Source: Porphyra umbilicalis (lineage: Eukaryota; Rhodophyta; Bangiophyceae; Bangiales; Bangiaceae). From it: DNA of 64,000 nt. Shown piece after piece: positions 20,768-31,174 of this stretch. The notes below the pieces were generated by a model. The model did no database searches. It saw only the letters and a program-made list of their open reading frames with translations, and had not been told where the DNA came from. The stretch covers positions 124,001-188,000 of the forward strand of contig KV918768.1 in assembly GCA_002049455.2 (NCBI GenBank), read 5' to 3'. The translations under genes and the position numbers were made by a program. The stretch's first letter is position 1; every line of letters begins with the position of its first letter.

Positions 20768-21470
20768 CGATGCATTATCCCTTGAAATCGCTCAGAACGC
20801 GTGCAATCGTGATCACCGTAATCGCCTCTGTCAGGGCCCAGCGCTGCCCTGATCGGCAGCCGCCGTGACCGACTTCACACCATCTTTCCGTTCCTGGGCA
20901 GCCAGCCAGGCGGCGTGCGCATCAGTGGGTGAAGATGGCGGGGGACTGTTTAACGCAGACTGAAGAAGAAGAAGCTGCTGGCAGCTCGGAGACTGCGAGC
21001 TGTGTAGAGGATGCTGCAGTGGGGGTATGGCAAGCAGTCCTGTGGCTACGGTGTGTCTTCGCGAGGCTCTGGGAGGGGGGTGGCATCGCTAGTCTTGCTT
21101 CGTTCCTGTGAGGCTCATTGTGTGGGCACGCAGCATATCGGACGAGCGTATCATGGCTTGCCGGATATGAAGAAGAGACCTTTCTTTTCGGGGATAGGGA
21201 CGGCGGCGTCGCACCACAGGCGACCGGATGCAGCTCATATAACTCCTCAGGCTACAGAAAGCACATGATCAGAACCGCCAACTCATGCGCTTCGTGATAA
21301 TGCCTTTGTTTTCGTGCGTACGCGCCGCGATCGTCATGTTGCAGACAGTACAGAGCTGGATAGGGCCGAGTTGGTTTTCTTGCAGGTGCCTGGAAAATCT
21401 CTCTGAAGGCCTTGGTAGTCAAATTGGTGCCTCTGTGGGGGTGCACAAAACTCCACGTTGTGACTACAGT
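20768..21470 (+). repeat. Dispersed repeat, longer copy of 27530-27860
   Basis: Starts CGATGCATTATCCCTTGAAA and runs through GGGCCCAGCGCTGCCCTGAT and a GAAGAAGAAGAAGCTGCTGG stretch; a second block from about 21352 (GAGCTGGATAGG..., TTTTCTTGCAGGTGCCTGGA) ends near 21470. In the copy at 27530-27860 the two blocks are joined directly, lacking the ~340 bp between. Mobile-element origin is likely, but the ends are not defined. Confidence 0.65.
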
Positions 21471-21995
21471 ACGGCCCCGAAGAACGCCTGGGGTAGGCCA
21501 GAAACGTAGCACCCTTCCTAGGCCATTATTGTAGCACCCTCACTGAAACGTGTAGTTTGGATTCGTGATTTGACAAGCGCGACAGTCTGGCTGCTGCGTG
21601 ATTATATCTTTCGGAAATGGATTGGATGACCAAGAAATACGCATTGTACGGTCTGGAAGCACACACGCACCAGGCATTCTCAATCGCACCCTCTCTCCCC
21701 ACCCCCCCCTTCCCCCCCCCACACCCCGTTCCGCCGATCCGCGAACCCACCTCACTCGCGACCGCGCATTGCAGGCGCTCACTGCGACCACCCCGACATC
21801 TGTTCATCCTCGACGCAGCCGCAATCGACGATTTGCCCGCGAGGTGCCCTGCGTCGCACGGTTTCGCGAAGGTGAGTGCCTGGAGACTGATATTTGCTGT
21901 GAAGTCTGGGGGTGGCGGCGGTTGGAGCGAGAGGGGGGTGTATCAAAGGTGTCGTATACTTGGAACGCTCGTCGAAAGAATGGAACGGCACATAA

Positions 21996-23074
21996 TTTCC
22001 CTGGCCTTTAGGACAGGGTGCTCTCAAAGTGTAGTGATGCACACATATACTTAGATCGCGGGACTTGCTCTCCGTTTCAGAGGTGGCAGTCTGCATTCGT
22101 GTCCTCAGGGATTTGAGGGCGTGTCAGCGTTGGAAGAGTCGCGATGACGCGAAAAGCGAATAGAGTTACGTGGCTGAGAAGGACTGCCATGCCACAAGGG
22201 TCACAGGGCCCGGACGGCACCTGCCCCCCTGCCCCCCCCCACCGCCCCGAGTTGCGCGCGGCGACCGCGCGCAGCAACTTCCGGGGTTCGACGCGCCCGC
22301 GATGACCCGCGGGTGATCGTGCCTGCGCGCCGGCTTCTGTTGCGGCGGCTCGTCGGCGGTTTCTGATGCCATCTAGCGGCGCGATTAAAGGCGCCCCGTC
22401 GCGCGGCGGTCGGTCCCACCCGCCCGCACGTGCGCCGTGCCGGCCACCCCGCCCGCCCTGCGCAGGTCCGCTGCGCGGCGGAGGGACGGCCCCTCCCGTG
22501 GGCGTCGCGCGAGGCTGGCGAGCCGCCGCCGCTGCGGTGGCGGCGGCGGCACCCCTTTCCCCGCCCCACGTTCCCCCCGCCACGGCAACGTGGCTGTACG
22601 TGGCCCCGTGCGCGCTCGCGGCTCTGGAGCCGGCCGGCCTGCCCGGTGTCCATGCGTCGCCGAGCGCGCCACCGCCCTGAATAAGGTTGCACACGACGCC
22701 CCTATTTTGGGGGCGTCAGGGGCGCGCGACGGCTGAGACGCCTTACTGACGCCCCATTAGGCAGCCAAAACGCCCTCACGACGCCCCAAGTAGCACCCTC
22801 AAAATTCTCCATATCGTTCAAGTAGCACCAATATCATGCTCTCATATATCATTTTTGTGTCCAGACTGGGTGCCTGTCCCCAACCAAGGTGCACAGCCGC
22901 CACCTGCTGAATCATTTGGACCCCCCTGAAAACTTCCTCTTCGCAACGCCTTGTTGACGCCATTTGGAGTTGGGGCGTTAGGGGCGCACGACGCCTGAAT
23001 GACGCCCTGGTGACGCCCTTAACGACGCCCCGGGCGTTCTGAGCAACCCTAGCCCTGAAGGCCAGGGTATTGCA
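21996..23074 (+). repeat. Paralog of 58128-58840, interrupted by an hAT-type MITE
   Basis: About 700 bp (21996-22681 plus 23052-23074) is a direct, slightly diverged copy of 58128-58840, the left part of the large inverted-repeat element at 58.0-62.5 kb. Both contain the same GC-rich core ending GCGCCACCGCCCTGAA. Only this copy carries the 370-bp insertion described next. Confidence 0.85.
22682..23051 (-). mobile_element. hAT-type MITE (GGGCGTC family), 370 bp, perfect 8-bp TSD
   Basis: Inverted ends TAAGGTTGCACACGACGCCC and ...GGGGCGTTCTGAGCAACCCTA, flanked by GCCCTGAA on both sides (22674-22681, 23052-23059). The paralog at 58128-58840 contains the empty site with a single GCCCTGAA. The 8-bp duplication and TAGGGTTGC-type ends are hAT features. 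Many GGGCGTC words in both orientations lie near the ends, likely transposase-binding sites. Other copies are at 39688-40069 and 58850-61729. Confidence 0.92.
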
Positions 23075-24070
23075 CGCACGTGCCTGGAATCGATTCCAGC
23101 ATGTTTGCCCGTCATGTCGTCTGCGCACGAGACATCAAATAAAATTTTACAGCCAAGATGGACACAGCACCAGCAGAAAAATGCATAGGATGGAAGATGA
23201 GCTTCTGCTCTTTCCATGCATGTCTCCTACAGGCAGGATGCACTTCTGCTTCTTCTCACTTGGTTGCTGTTTGTAAAGAGACAACGGATCCCTTGACAAA
23301 GTCAAGGATCATTGCGGATTGACGCGGCAACGCTGCCGTCAACTGGATCGACGTAAGTTCACGCTTCAGGCAGTGTGTGGCTGGCATTCGATTGCGTCGT
23401 CGCGGACCTCTGTTCTCCTCCACACAACAATCCAATCGACTGTGGATCACGTGTGCACTTGACGTTCCAGAGTATCGACGATTCGGCACCGGCAGGACTT
23501 GGCGGGGCGACATCCTCGCGCTGTCAAGCACACGTGAAGGAGTACAACAGAGCATACGGTACCTGCGAGGCACTTGAAGAGCTCCTCATGGGCTTTTTTG
23601 TCATGTGTCTTGCTCACAGCGACTCATGGCGGTTGATGTGGAAAGAAAAAAAAATGCAGGAAGTGTTCCGAACATCCGACACCCTTGATAGGGGAGGCCA
23701 CGTCCGATCAGGAGGGTGCCGTGCACCTGCGTCCAGCGCCTCCAGAATGAAGACCGCTGGGGGGGTGCGCCCAGCTGGACGCCGTCGGCGGCTCGCCGTT
23801 GGCTGCTCAATTCGAAGTACCTGCCCATTGCCGGTTCGGCTGCTGCCACTTGCAATTTCTTTGCTTCTCCGAACATGGTCGCGAAGACCATCTTCGAGGG
23901 CGCCCAACTTGGGGGCTGTACTGTATCTTTAGGGACCCCCCCGGTACAGTATCTGTCTGACACCAATGTACTATCACACTATTTTTTTTCATTCCCGGAA
24001 AACACTCTGTACATGAGAACACACCTGAAGTGAGGCATGGAAAGTTAGACCATTTTCTTTTCGAGTATTA
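23075..24070. other. No supported gene
   Basis: Moderate GC, with short overlapping ORFs only (the longest, 185 codons on plus, has no motif). The string AGGGACCCCCCCGGTACA at about 23927 recurs near 27868 beside the DOMON-Hint fragment. Confidence 0.35.
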
Positions 24071-24337
24071 CAGCCGATCTCCCAAAATTCCCTCTCTCCA
24101 ACGGTCGCAAAAGAGTTCCGTATCTGCCGCTGCGGGGTCGTGGAGGCCGACTTGGAACTCTTTTGCAACAAACAGTTGGAGTGAGGGACTTTATTGTGCT
24201 TCTCACAAAAACTGGACCTCGGTGCATCAGCTTCCGTTGCAAAATCACTGTTTTATTGGCTCAGGGGGCGGTTCATGATGCAGAAGCGGATGTTGCGGAT
24301 CCAGTTTTTGTCAGAAGCAAAATAATGAGAACGGCTG
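24071..24337. mobile_element. Palindromic TA element (family B), split by a family A element
   Basis: A ~130-bp near-palindrome (CAGCCGATCTCCCAAAATTC ... GAGAACGGCTG) related to 25375-25505 and 60474-60605. It is split close to its right end by a 129-bp element (24194-24322). The left flank TA (24069-24070) is kept, the right one is decayed. Confidence 0.8.
24194..24322. mobile_element. 129-bp TA-flanked MITE (family A), copy 2
   Basis: Same length and ends as 17955-18083, in the opposite orientation, flanked by TA (24192-24193, 24323-24324). It lies inside the palindromic element; removing it and one TA restores a tail similar to that of the two intact palindromes. Confidence 0.85.
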
Positions 24338-24338
24338 A

Positions 24339-25153
24339 ATGGCTTTTCTTTTCTCTCCTTTGTGGCACCTGGCCCTGGGCGTCGTGGCGCCGCCTGTCCG
24401 TGGCGCCCCCCCCCTTGGCGAGGAACGACCCTCCACCCCCCCTGTGAATGACCCACCCTGTGAATGACCCCCCCTCGAAATGACCCTCCTTGGAATCCCT
24501 TTTCAGCGGTCGGGATTAACCAGTGTCGCTGTGCTGTCAGCTGCCACCTCGCAGTGGCTCACCGCTACACACAACAAACACGGTCCCATGATCCCATGCA
24601 CCGAGAAGGCCATATGTGACTCTTCTCTCTTTGCCGCGCCGACGCGGAGCGGCATTGACGCGGTGGCGAGCGGCCATGGCCGTGGTGCGGCTACCACCCC
24701 GCACACCGGGGGACCCGCGACGTTGTCGGCACCGAGCCGGCCACTGGCTCCGCTCACTGTGACGGGGGCCGTCCACCGCCATCAGCATGCGCAATACCCA
24801 GCGGCCGCCGGGAGAGACCTTTACCGTCAGAATCGAAACGGCTCGCTCACCCTCAGCCCTTCTCTAGCTATGGATGATACCTCCCTCCCCCCGCTCCGCC
24901 AGCTCCTCGGTCCGTGGTTTGCGCGCCGCCGTGCGCTGCGCAAGTGGACCAGGCGCGGCACGCCGCCGCGCGCACGACCCCCACCGACCAGTCCGCCCAA
25001 CGCGGCGGCGACGCGGGGGCCATGGAGCGCACCCCCTCCCCGCACTAAGTCGAACGCGGGGAGTGGCGCGTGTGGCGCGGGTTGGGGGTGCGAGTGCTGA
25101 GAAATGGCCGCCTCGCCCTGCACCCCGGCTGCCGCCCTGCCGAAAAGGATCTC
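24339..25153. other. Unassigned GC-rich stretch
   Basis: A 206-codon plus ORF (24480-25100) and overlapping minus ORFs lack motifs. The minus strand may hold degraded continuation of the fragment at 25154-25372 in another frame. Confidence 0.25.
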
Positions 25154-25372
25154 CTACCACGGTGTGGGGTCCGCCCCCACCCAGAGAAGCGGTGGTCTCC
25201 GTACTCCCGCTCCCGCGTAGCCGCCTGCCCCTTCGTCGTCTGCGTCGGCAACGTCGGCCGACGCGCCCGTCACTGCCGCGAGGAGCCCCTCGGGAAGGTT
25301 CAAGACGTGGACGGGGCGGGCGGAAAAGGCCGCCACAGCAGGCAAGGCGTCTAGCTCGTCGGGCCCCACCCA
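25154..25372 (-). pseudogene. Gene fragment, possibly OTU-protease-like, cut by an element
   Basis: Seventy-two codons reading W-V-G-P-D-E-L-D-A-L then PAVAAFSARPVHVLNLPEG, ending PPLLWVGADPTPW-stop. The W-G-x-x-x-E-L-x-A-L followed by a short strand with P-V-H-V resembles the late part of OTU-type cysteine proteases, but the His-containing motif is not clear. The frame begins exactly at the TA duplication (25373-25374) of the palindromic element, so the upstream part was separated or lost. Low certainty. Confidence 0.2.
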
Positions 25373-25374
25373 TA

Positions 25375-25505
25375 CAGCCGTTCTCCAAAAAATCCCGCAC
25401 TCAACAGTTGCAAAAGTGTTCCAAATCGGCCTCTACGACCCCGCAGAGGCCAATTTGGAACTGTTTTGCAACAGTTGGAGTGCGGGATTTTTCGGAGAAC
25501 GGCTG
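25375..25505. mobile_element. Palindromic TA element (family B), 131 bp, intact
   Basis: The arms CAGCCGTTCTCCAAAAAATC and its inverse meet around GGCCTCTACGACCCCGCAGAGGCC; the transcript would form one long hairpin. It is flanked by TA at 25373-25374 and 25506-25507. Other copies: 60474-60605, 24071-24337 (interrupted) and a fragment near 37378-37430. Confidence 0.88.
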
Positions 25506-25843
25506 TAGGCAGGGAAACAGTCTGTGTGACATGCAAAAAACCTGGGTTGTACAGTTCGACCAAAGCTCCAAACTTCGACTCGAACTGTCGAACGGAACCC
25601 GAACGGCGCCCGAACGATTTGAAACGGTCCAAATACAGTCTTTCTCCAGTGCTGTCCACCCTTTTCGTCGCCTGACAGACTCCTAAGTAGCCCTCTTTTT
25701 TCGTGCAGAAGATGGCCAAATCGCCCTTCCTGGCAGTGCAAAGCTGTCTCGTTCGTATCCAGGGGTGGATAGCAAAGGAACCTACAGGAATGGAGAAAGA
25801 CTGTACATGCAGGCATCATGCCCATGATGTGCTCGGACCCATT

Positions 25844-26789
25844 TCATTGAGTCGCTGCCACCGGGGCTCCGTCGGGTCGCCATCCCTCCGCCCCAGCAAA
25901 CGTCGCCATAGCCACGGTGCAACGGGCGCGGCGGCGCGGCGCGCGGCGCGCGCCCACCCCCCCCCCCCCCCCCCTCCCCCACCTCAGGGCGGCGTCAAAC
26001 ACGCGTCCAGCGTCCCCAAAGCCACTTCCCCCCCCCCCAGACCCCCCCCCCCCCACCCGCCACCGCGTCCGACACAACGTGCACGACCAGCGGGGATAGG
26101 CGCCACTCGCGCCAGCCGAGCCACCGCGGCGACGCGTCGTCGTCGCCGTGGCGGCGGCGCCCCCCCCCCCCCCCCGCGGGGGTTGCGTCCCCCCCCCCCC
26201 CCCGCCGTCAGCAGCGCGTACGCTTCGGCCAGCGGCGCGCACCAGAGCGTGTAGCGGCGGCCGGCGGCGAGGACAACCTCCACGCCCGCAACCCCGCCGT
26301 CGCGGGGCACCGCCGCCGCGTCGGCCGCGGCCGAGCCGGGCGGCGGCGGCGCGCCGGCGGCGCCCCAGCCCCGCCCGTGGGAGGCAGACGTGACGGGAGG
26401 GGGGGGGGGCGGGGGGGGGCCACCCCGGGGGGGGGGGGGTCCCCACCGGCAAGCCGAGGAGCGCCCCGAGGTGCGCGCGGAGGTAGGGGCGGAGGACCGC
26501 CAGCGTCGCCGCGTCGGCGGCGGGTGTGAAGGGGGGAGGGGGGAGGGGGGGGGGGAGGGGGGGGGTGCAGAGCGGGGAGTCATCTCCAGAGTCGCCGCTC
26601 GTGTCGGCGGTGGTGGGGGCGTCATTGGGGAGGGGGGGGGGGAGGGAGGGGAGGGGGGTGAGGGGGGGAGGGGGGGCAGGGGGGAGAGGCGGGGGGAGCA
26701 TTGGCGCCGCAGCTGCTCGTGTGCAGCACCCCGACGGCCACGTCCGACCCGATGCGGATGTGCGACAGCCGGCGGGTGGAGGGCGGCAT
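25844..26789 (-). CDS. Uncharacterised protein, frame broken by G/C homopolymers
   Basis: From the ATG at 26787-26789 the text MPPSTRRLSHIRIGSDVAVG VLHTSSCGAN looks translated. After C-runs it continues in a second frame (DAATLAVLRPYLRAHLGALL) and then a third (PRDGGVAGVEVVLAAGRRYT, LWCAPLAEAYALL). Poly-G/poly-C runs of 8-16 bases occur at each change. No domain is recognised. Either the homopolymer lengths are wrong or the gene is dead. The 3' end is uncertain. Confidence 0.35.
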
Positions 26790-26916
26790 GATGCCTGTCG
26801 GAGGGGGGGGGTGGGGGGACGGGGGGATAGAAGGGGAATCCACCCCAGGATGCCAGAAGAGGGTAGCAGGGCAGCCGGCCGAAGACCCGTCGCGCGGCAC
26901 CACGGCTGGCCGCGCA

Positions 26917-27356
26917 GTGGTGCTTATCTTGTGTTCACGCGCAAACGCACAATTCTTGTAAAATGCCCCGTAAAAAGCTTGCGGACCCGCCTGGATGGCG
27001 CCGGAAATGGCGATTTTGCCCACAACAACTTGCGCAGCGGAAGAGCGCGTTGTCCGGTTTGTCAACTTTATACCATCCGAACCGTCTCGAGGCGCTGAGC
27101 ACGGCCACAGCCTTCCCTCAGCCCGGTGGCCGCTTCCCGGCGAGTCGCAAATTGTTGCGACGTCAGCATCTTTCGGAGGAGGCCTAGCTGTAGACCGACC
27201 ATGTCGCATACGCCGTAGGCATTGACAATCTCCCAGCAGTCAGCAGCCTGCGCAGCTGGCCAACAACAGCCACACATGCGGTGACGCGGTCGATTTTGCT
27301 GGACGATTGGATCATGGAGACTCTTAGCCGTCATGGCGATTGGCTCCCTGTCGCGG
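26917..27356 (-). mobile_element. Terminal segment of the GTGGTGCTTATC element family
   Basis: Begins GTGGTGCTTATCTTGTGTTC and continues co-linear with the inverse of 62503-62040, the right end of the large element at 58.0-62.5 kb. The other end was not found beyond 27356, where the sequence passes into the 27357-27512 repeat, so this is a truncated or rearranged copy. Confidence 0.75.
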
Positions 27357-27860
27357 TGCGTCGAATGATGTGTCATCTTGATTTTCATAAAAAACGAACA
27401 GCTATGATTGTGACGCGCCCATACGTCAAGCGGCACATGGAAAAAACAAGAAGCATATCTTCTATTTATTTCTCCTATGAGAGTGACACAAAGACGCACA
27501 CCCCGCTCGTATGACTTTCTTCTTTTTTTTCGATGCATTATCCCTTGAAATCCCTCCGAACGCGTGCAATTGTGATCACTGTATTCTCCTCTGTCAGGGC
27601 CCAGCGCTGCCCTGATCGGCAGCCGCCGCGACCGACTTCACGCCATCTTTCCGTTCCTGGGCAGCCAGCCGGGCGGCGTGCGCAGCAGTGGGTGAAGATG
27701 GCGGGGGACTGTTTAACGCAGACTGAAGAAGAAGAAGCTGCTGGCTAGAGCTGGATAGGCGCGAGTTGTTTTCTTGCAGGTGCCTGGATAATCTCTCTGG
27801 AGGCCTTGGCAGTCATATTGATGCCTCTGAGAGGGTACACATAAATCCACGTTGTGACTA
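27357..27860 (+). repeat. Dispersed repeats shared with 19451-19604 and 20768-21470
   Basis: The first block (27357-27512) matches 19451-19604. The second (27530-27860) matches 20768-21470 but lacks ~340 bp of it. The same order in both places suggests one composite mobile unit or a segmental duplication. Confidence 0.65.
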
Positions 27861-29157
27861 TCTTTTTAAGGACCCCCCCGGTACAATCGCGATTCCCCGC
27901 AGACATACGCAGCCGATGGCCGTGAAGGTAAGCTCCGGCCACTTTCTTGCATCCCCCCTTCTTTTCCAGGCACTCTCATAGAGTATCCCGCCCCGACGGC
28001 AGCAGCGCGGCCAGGCGCGGCCACCCCCTCTGGAGCCCGACCCCCCCCACAGCCACCCCCCGCCCATCCCGTACGCAGCGCGCACGGGGGCGAGCGCGGC
28101 CTCCGCAAACGCCGGTGCCACCGCCGTGGTGTACGTCGACACGGCGTACCCGTCGACGGCCAAGTCGCCGCTCAGCGTCTGGGGATTGTAAAGCCCCGCC
28201 GCGACGGCCGAAGACACGGCTGTGACGCGCACCGCCGCGCCAGTGGCAGCGTCGACAAGCGCATCGCCGACGACCACGGTGCGGGCGGCGGCGGTGCGAC
28301 CGCCGGCCAGATACACGTAGTGGCCCGGGGAGACAACCAGCGGGCGGCGGCCGCCGCCCGTGGCGAGGACGACAAAGCGGCTGACCGCCCCAGCGTCGGC
28401 GTGTGTGAAGAGAAAGACGTCGGTGATGGCGCCGCCGACAGCGGCCGACGCGACCGCGTCGCCAACGCGCAGCGCATCCATGCGCACGTCGGCGCCGCTC
28501 GTGGCGCGGACCGTCGCGGACGCGGGGAAGCAGGCCGACTCATCGTCGGACGTTGACGTCGGGCCGTCATCCGACGTGGCGTCGAGGTCGGAGCGTGCAA
28601 AGTTGATGCCGCCGAGCCCGTGGCCGACGTGCTTGACAAGCGCCGTCGTGGACGGCGACGGCGGCCCCGACGACCAAATGGCATTGACCACCGTGCCGTT
28701 CATGGTCACGGCCGGCGTGCCGACACCCCCCGCCAGCGGGCGAGAAAAGCCCACGACGAGCGCGCCATCATCATTGATCGCGGCGGTCAAGTTGGTGTAC
28801 ACGCCCGGGTCGACTGGCTGCACGCCCGCCGACGTTTTGGCGCGGAGGGCGTAGACGCCAACGGTCGTTTCATTGCCGATCGTCATGCCGACGACCGCCA
28901 TGTTGGGGTTGTCCGCGTCGCCGCTCAGCATCTTGTCGACCGCATCGGCGCCGTTGAACGCAAACGCCGCCCAGCCGATGGATTGGGCGACAAAGGTGGC
29001 GCTCATGGTGCCAGCGTCTTCTTCAACGTCCCAGTAGAGGGCCATCGGCACCTGCCCGGGGAGGGCCATGCAGCGGGTGTAGTTGCGGGGACCGCCGGGC
29101 GCCGATGGCAACATGCAGGTCGTCAGGCGGGCGTTCGGCGTATCGTGGCCAGCGTGG
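27861..29157 (-). pseudogene. DOMON plus Hint (hedgehog/intein-type) protein, truncated
   Basis: The frame is open through the whole block. It reads NARLTTC, MLPSAPGGPRNYTRC, then a DOMON domain (MALYWDVEEDAGTMSATFVA, IGWAAFAFNG, NPNMAVVGMTIGNETTVGVY), a Ser/Asp linker, and a Hint domain opening CFPASATVR with VRMDALRVGDAV, the block SPGHYVYL containing the conserved His, TVVVGDALV, and LYNPQTLSGDLAVDGYAVST. DOMON domains bind haem or sugars in secreted proteins; Hint domains self-cleave at the leading Cys. The cysteine pair and NYT glycosylation site suggest an extracellular protein, but no signal peptide remains: the 5' side stops at a family C element (29158). The 3' tail runs into repeat DNA without a natural end. 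An internal ATG at 29112-29114 could start a shortened product. Confidence 0.7.
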
Positions 29158-29523
29158 TCGATCAGTCGGACAGCAGGGCATATCGGGCCCGATCTTTTCA
29201 AAATCTGCCCGTACGGCCCCCGATCGCGCATTCGACGCCTTCGTTTTTCTGCATTTTTCTGTGTATCTCCCAGAAAATGTCAATATCGCAACGATTGTGG
29301 GCCCGCTGCCCCTCTGACACGGACTGGAACGGAAGAAAATCTCAAGAAGAACAAGAATCTTGAATCTGCACGGAACTGGCTGCTGGAGAGCCGATAGAAC
29401 ATCTCAGATTCGTGCTTAGCAGATGTTTGCAAGTACTTTCTACCACTGGCTGGCCAGTCCTACAAGAGCCGTGCGTCCCGGAACCGTTCCTCCTCGATGA
29501 GGACAGAATTGGGAGATCAGCAA
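29158..29523 (-). mobile_element. 441-bp TA-flanked MITE (family C), truncated copy 2
   Basis: An inverted copy of 18946-19386. Its outer end near 29523 (GAATTGGGAGATCAGCAA) is followed by TA. The other end lacks the outer ~80 bp and joins directly to the DOMON-Hint reading frame, so a deletion or rearrangement occurred at the junction. Confidence 0.8.
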
Positions 29524-29687
29524 TACCACGGCGTGAGTGGCAAAAAGACATCTACGTTTTTCGGATGGTCGACTGTGGGATGCGTGCCTACAGAACTCCG
29601 GCCGGAAACACCAACCCACGGACATCTCACAAACATCCCTGAAACGATCCGGCAAAAAGTCTCTAATAGAGACCTTCGGTATGTCAA

Positions 29688-29760
29688 ATGTGGGTCGACG
29701 GCGTGGGTCGGGGACACGTTTCACGCCACGTTAAGCCCTGGACCCACATTTCCATCCCAT
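29688..29760. repeat. Diverged fragment of the 17116-17788 element
   Basis: GTCAAATGTGGGTCGACGGC...ACACGTTTCACGCCACG...ACCCACATTT matches the inverse of about 17715-17775. It may be one end of a larger related element. Confidence 0.6.
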
Positions 29761-30020
29761 ATATCGCTAAGGAGGCCCTTCAACCCACGTCAAAAACCGG
29801 TACCGACCGAGGTGACCGCAGCCACGTAGCAGTCCATGAGTAGCTTACATGGCTGCTTCCGCCAATCGCTGGCACCCGTTGGCCTTCGATGCCCGGTATT
29901 CCGGGTTGCGAAGGACAGTCGCCCGATCGCTCTTCTCACCTTGTCCGCACCACCCGCCGACAAGCTCAACTCGACTGCCGGCACATCTGCTGCGCGATTG
30001 GAGTCGCCCAATGCACCGGC

Positions 30021-30181
30021 CCACCCGCGATCGAAGGCGTACACACAGGGCACCGTCACCGGCGCCGTCGGCAGTACACCAGTAATCGCAGGTGTACGCA
30101 CAGGGCGCCGTCACCGGCGCCGTCGGCAGTCCACCCGAAATCGCAGGCGTGGGCACACGGCGCTGTCACCAGCGCCGTCAG
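30021..30181. repeat. Minisatellite, three ~55-bp units
   Basis: Three imperfect copies built on CCACCCGAAATCGCAGGCGT followed by ACAGGGCGCCGTCACCGGCG. The non-multiple-of-three length argues against a coding repeat. Confidence 0.75.
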
Positions 30182-30216
30182 GAGTCTCTACCCCGTCATA
30201 CTGGAGCTGTCGCACA

Positions 30217-30431
30217 TGGCAATGGTCCCGCAGCGACGCCCTTCTGGGCGTGGTCGTCATCAAGCGCTGCACATTTTGACCTGTTTCTTTGTCCGTCTGC
30301 CGACGAGCGTTCTCTGCCCCTTCGTTATGGTTGATACGGCTGCTCACCACAGTTGTCATCTGCCGCTGCAGTGAATCAAGTCCTGGCGGAAAATTTTGTC
30401 TTGATCGGGCCAAGAAACGACGTGGTGTAAG
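30217..30431 (+). repeat. 215-bp direct repeat, left copy
   Basis: Nearly identical to 30960-31174 (same length, few differences), starting TGGCAATGG and ending GGTGTAAG. The following ~127 bp (30432-30558) recurs at about 37243-37375. After that block the sequence resembles what follows the right copy, so the pair may be a tandem duplication carrying an insertion rather than LTRs. Confidence 0.75.
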
Positions 30432-30959
30432 GGATCCCGCAGGGACTTAGGCTCATGACAGCAAAGCAGCCAACCCCTGACGTACATATGGCTGTCTAAG
30501 GACGCGGACTTGGTTCTAGAATGGAGTAGCCGATAGAGATAGCCTGAGTTGATGACAATGCTCTCAGAGCATTAATAACATTGAGATGCTATCGCCATAT
30601 TGACGACACGTTGCACAACGTGTCCCATTAAGCACCTAAAGACCGACGTAACACCACTTTTCAGACGAAGAAGCCCCTTTGTTGTTCGCGCCATGGAAAT
30701 CGAACTACCTGCTTGATTCTGGCGGCCGCTGACCAAGAATAGCTGTGCGGCTGTCGCTTTTCTATTTCAAGTCGGAATAGCTTTTAGGATAGCCGAATCT
30801 ATCTGACGGGGACCTCTGATTGGCCCATGTGATGGATCAACGACCCGTTTCACAGCAGATAGTAGCACGTGGCTGAAACGTGTGCGCCACGTCTGCAAGA
30901 TTGACTGCCAGTTTCTTCTGGGGAGAGGTAGTGGGAACGTCCGCAAGAGCGGTCAAGCA

Positions 30960-31174
30960 TGGCAATGGCCCGACAGTGACGTCCTTCTAGGCGTGGTCGT
31001 CATCAAGCGCTGCACATTTTGACCTGTTTCTTTGTCCGTCTGCCGACGAGCGTTCTCTGCCCCTTCGTTATGGTTGATACGGCTGCTCACCACAGTTGTC
31101 ATCTGCCGCTGCAGTGAATCAAGTCCTGGCAGAAAATATCGTCTTGATCGGGCCCAGACAAGGCCCGGTGTAAG
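30960..31174 (+). repeat. 215-bp direct repeat, right copy
   Basis: Partner of 30217-30431, 743 bp downstream. If the two were LTRs, the whole would be a ~0.96-kb terminal-repeat-in-miniature element, but no primer-binding site or TG...CA ends support that. Confidence 0.75.

Noticed and set aside
22270..22320. GGGGTTCGACGCGCCC as a possible tRNA T-arm (also at 58405)
   Set aside because: No acceptor, D or anticodon arms can be formed upstream at the right spacing.
30217..31174. Firm call of a miniature LTR retrotransposon
   Set aside because: No primer site, no TG...CA ends, and similarity continues beyond the repeats, so it is listed only as a direct repeat.
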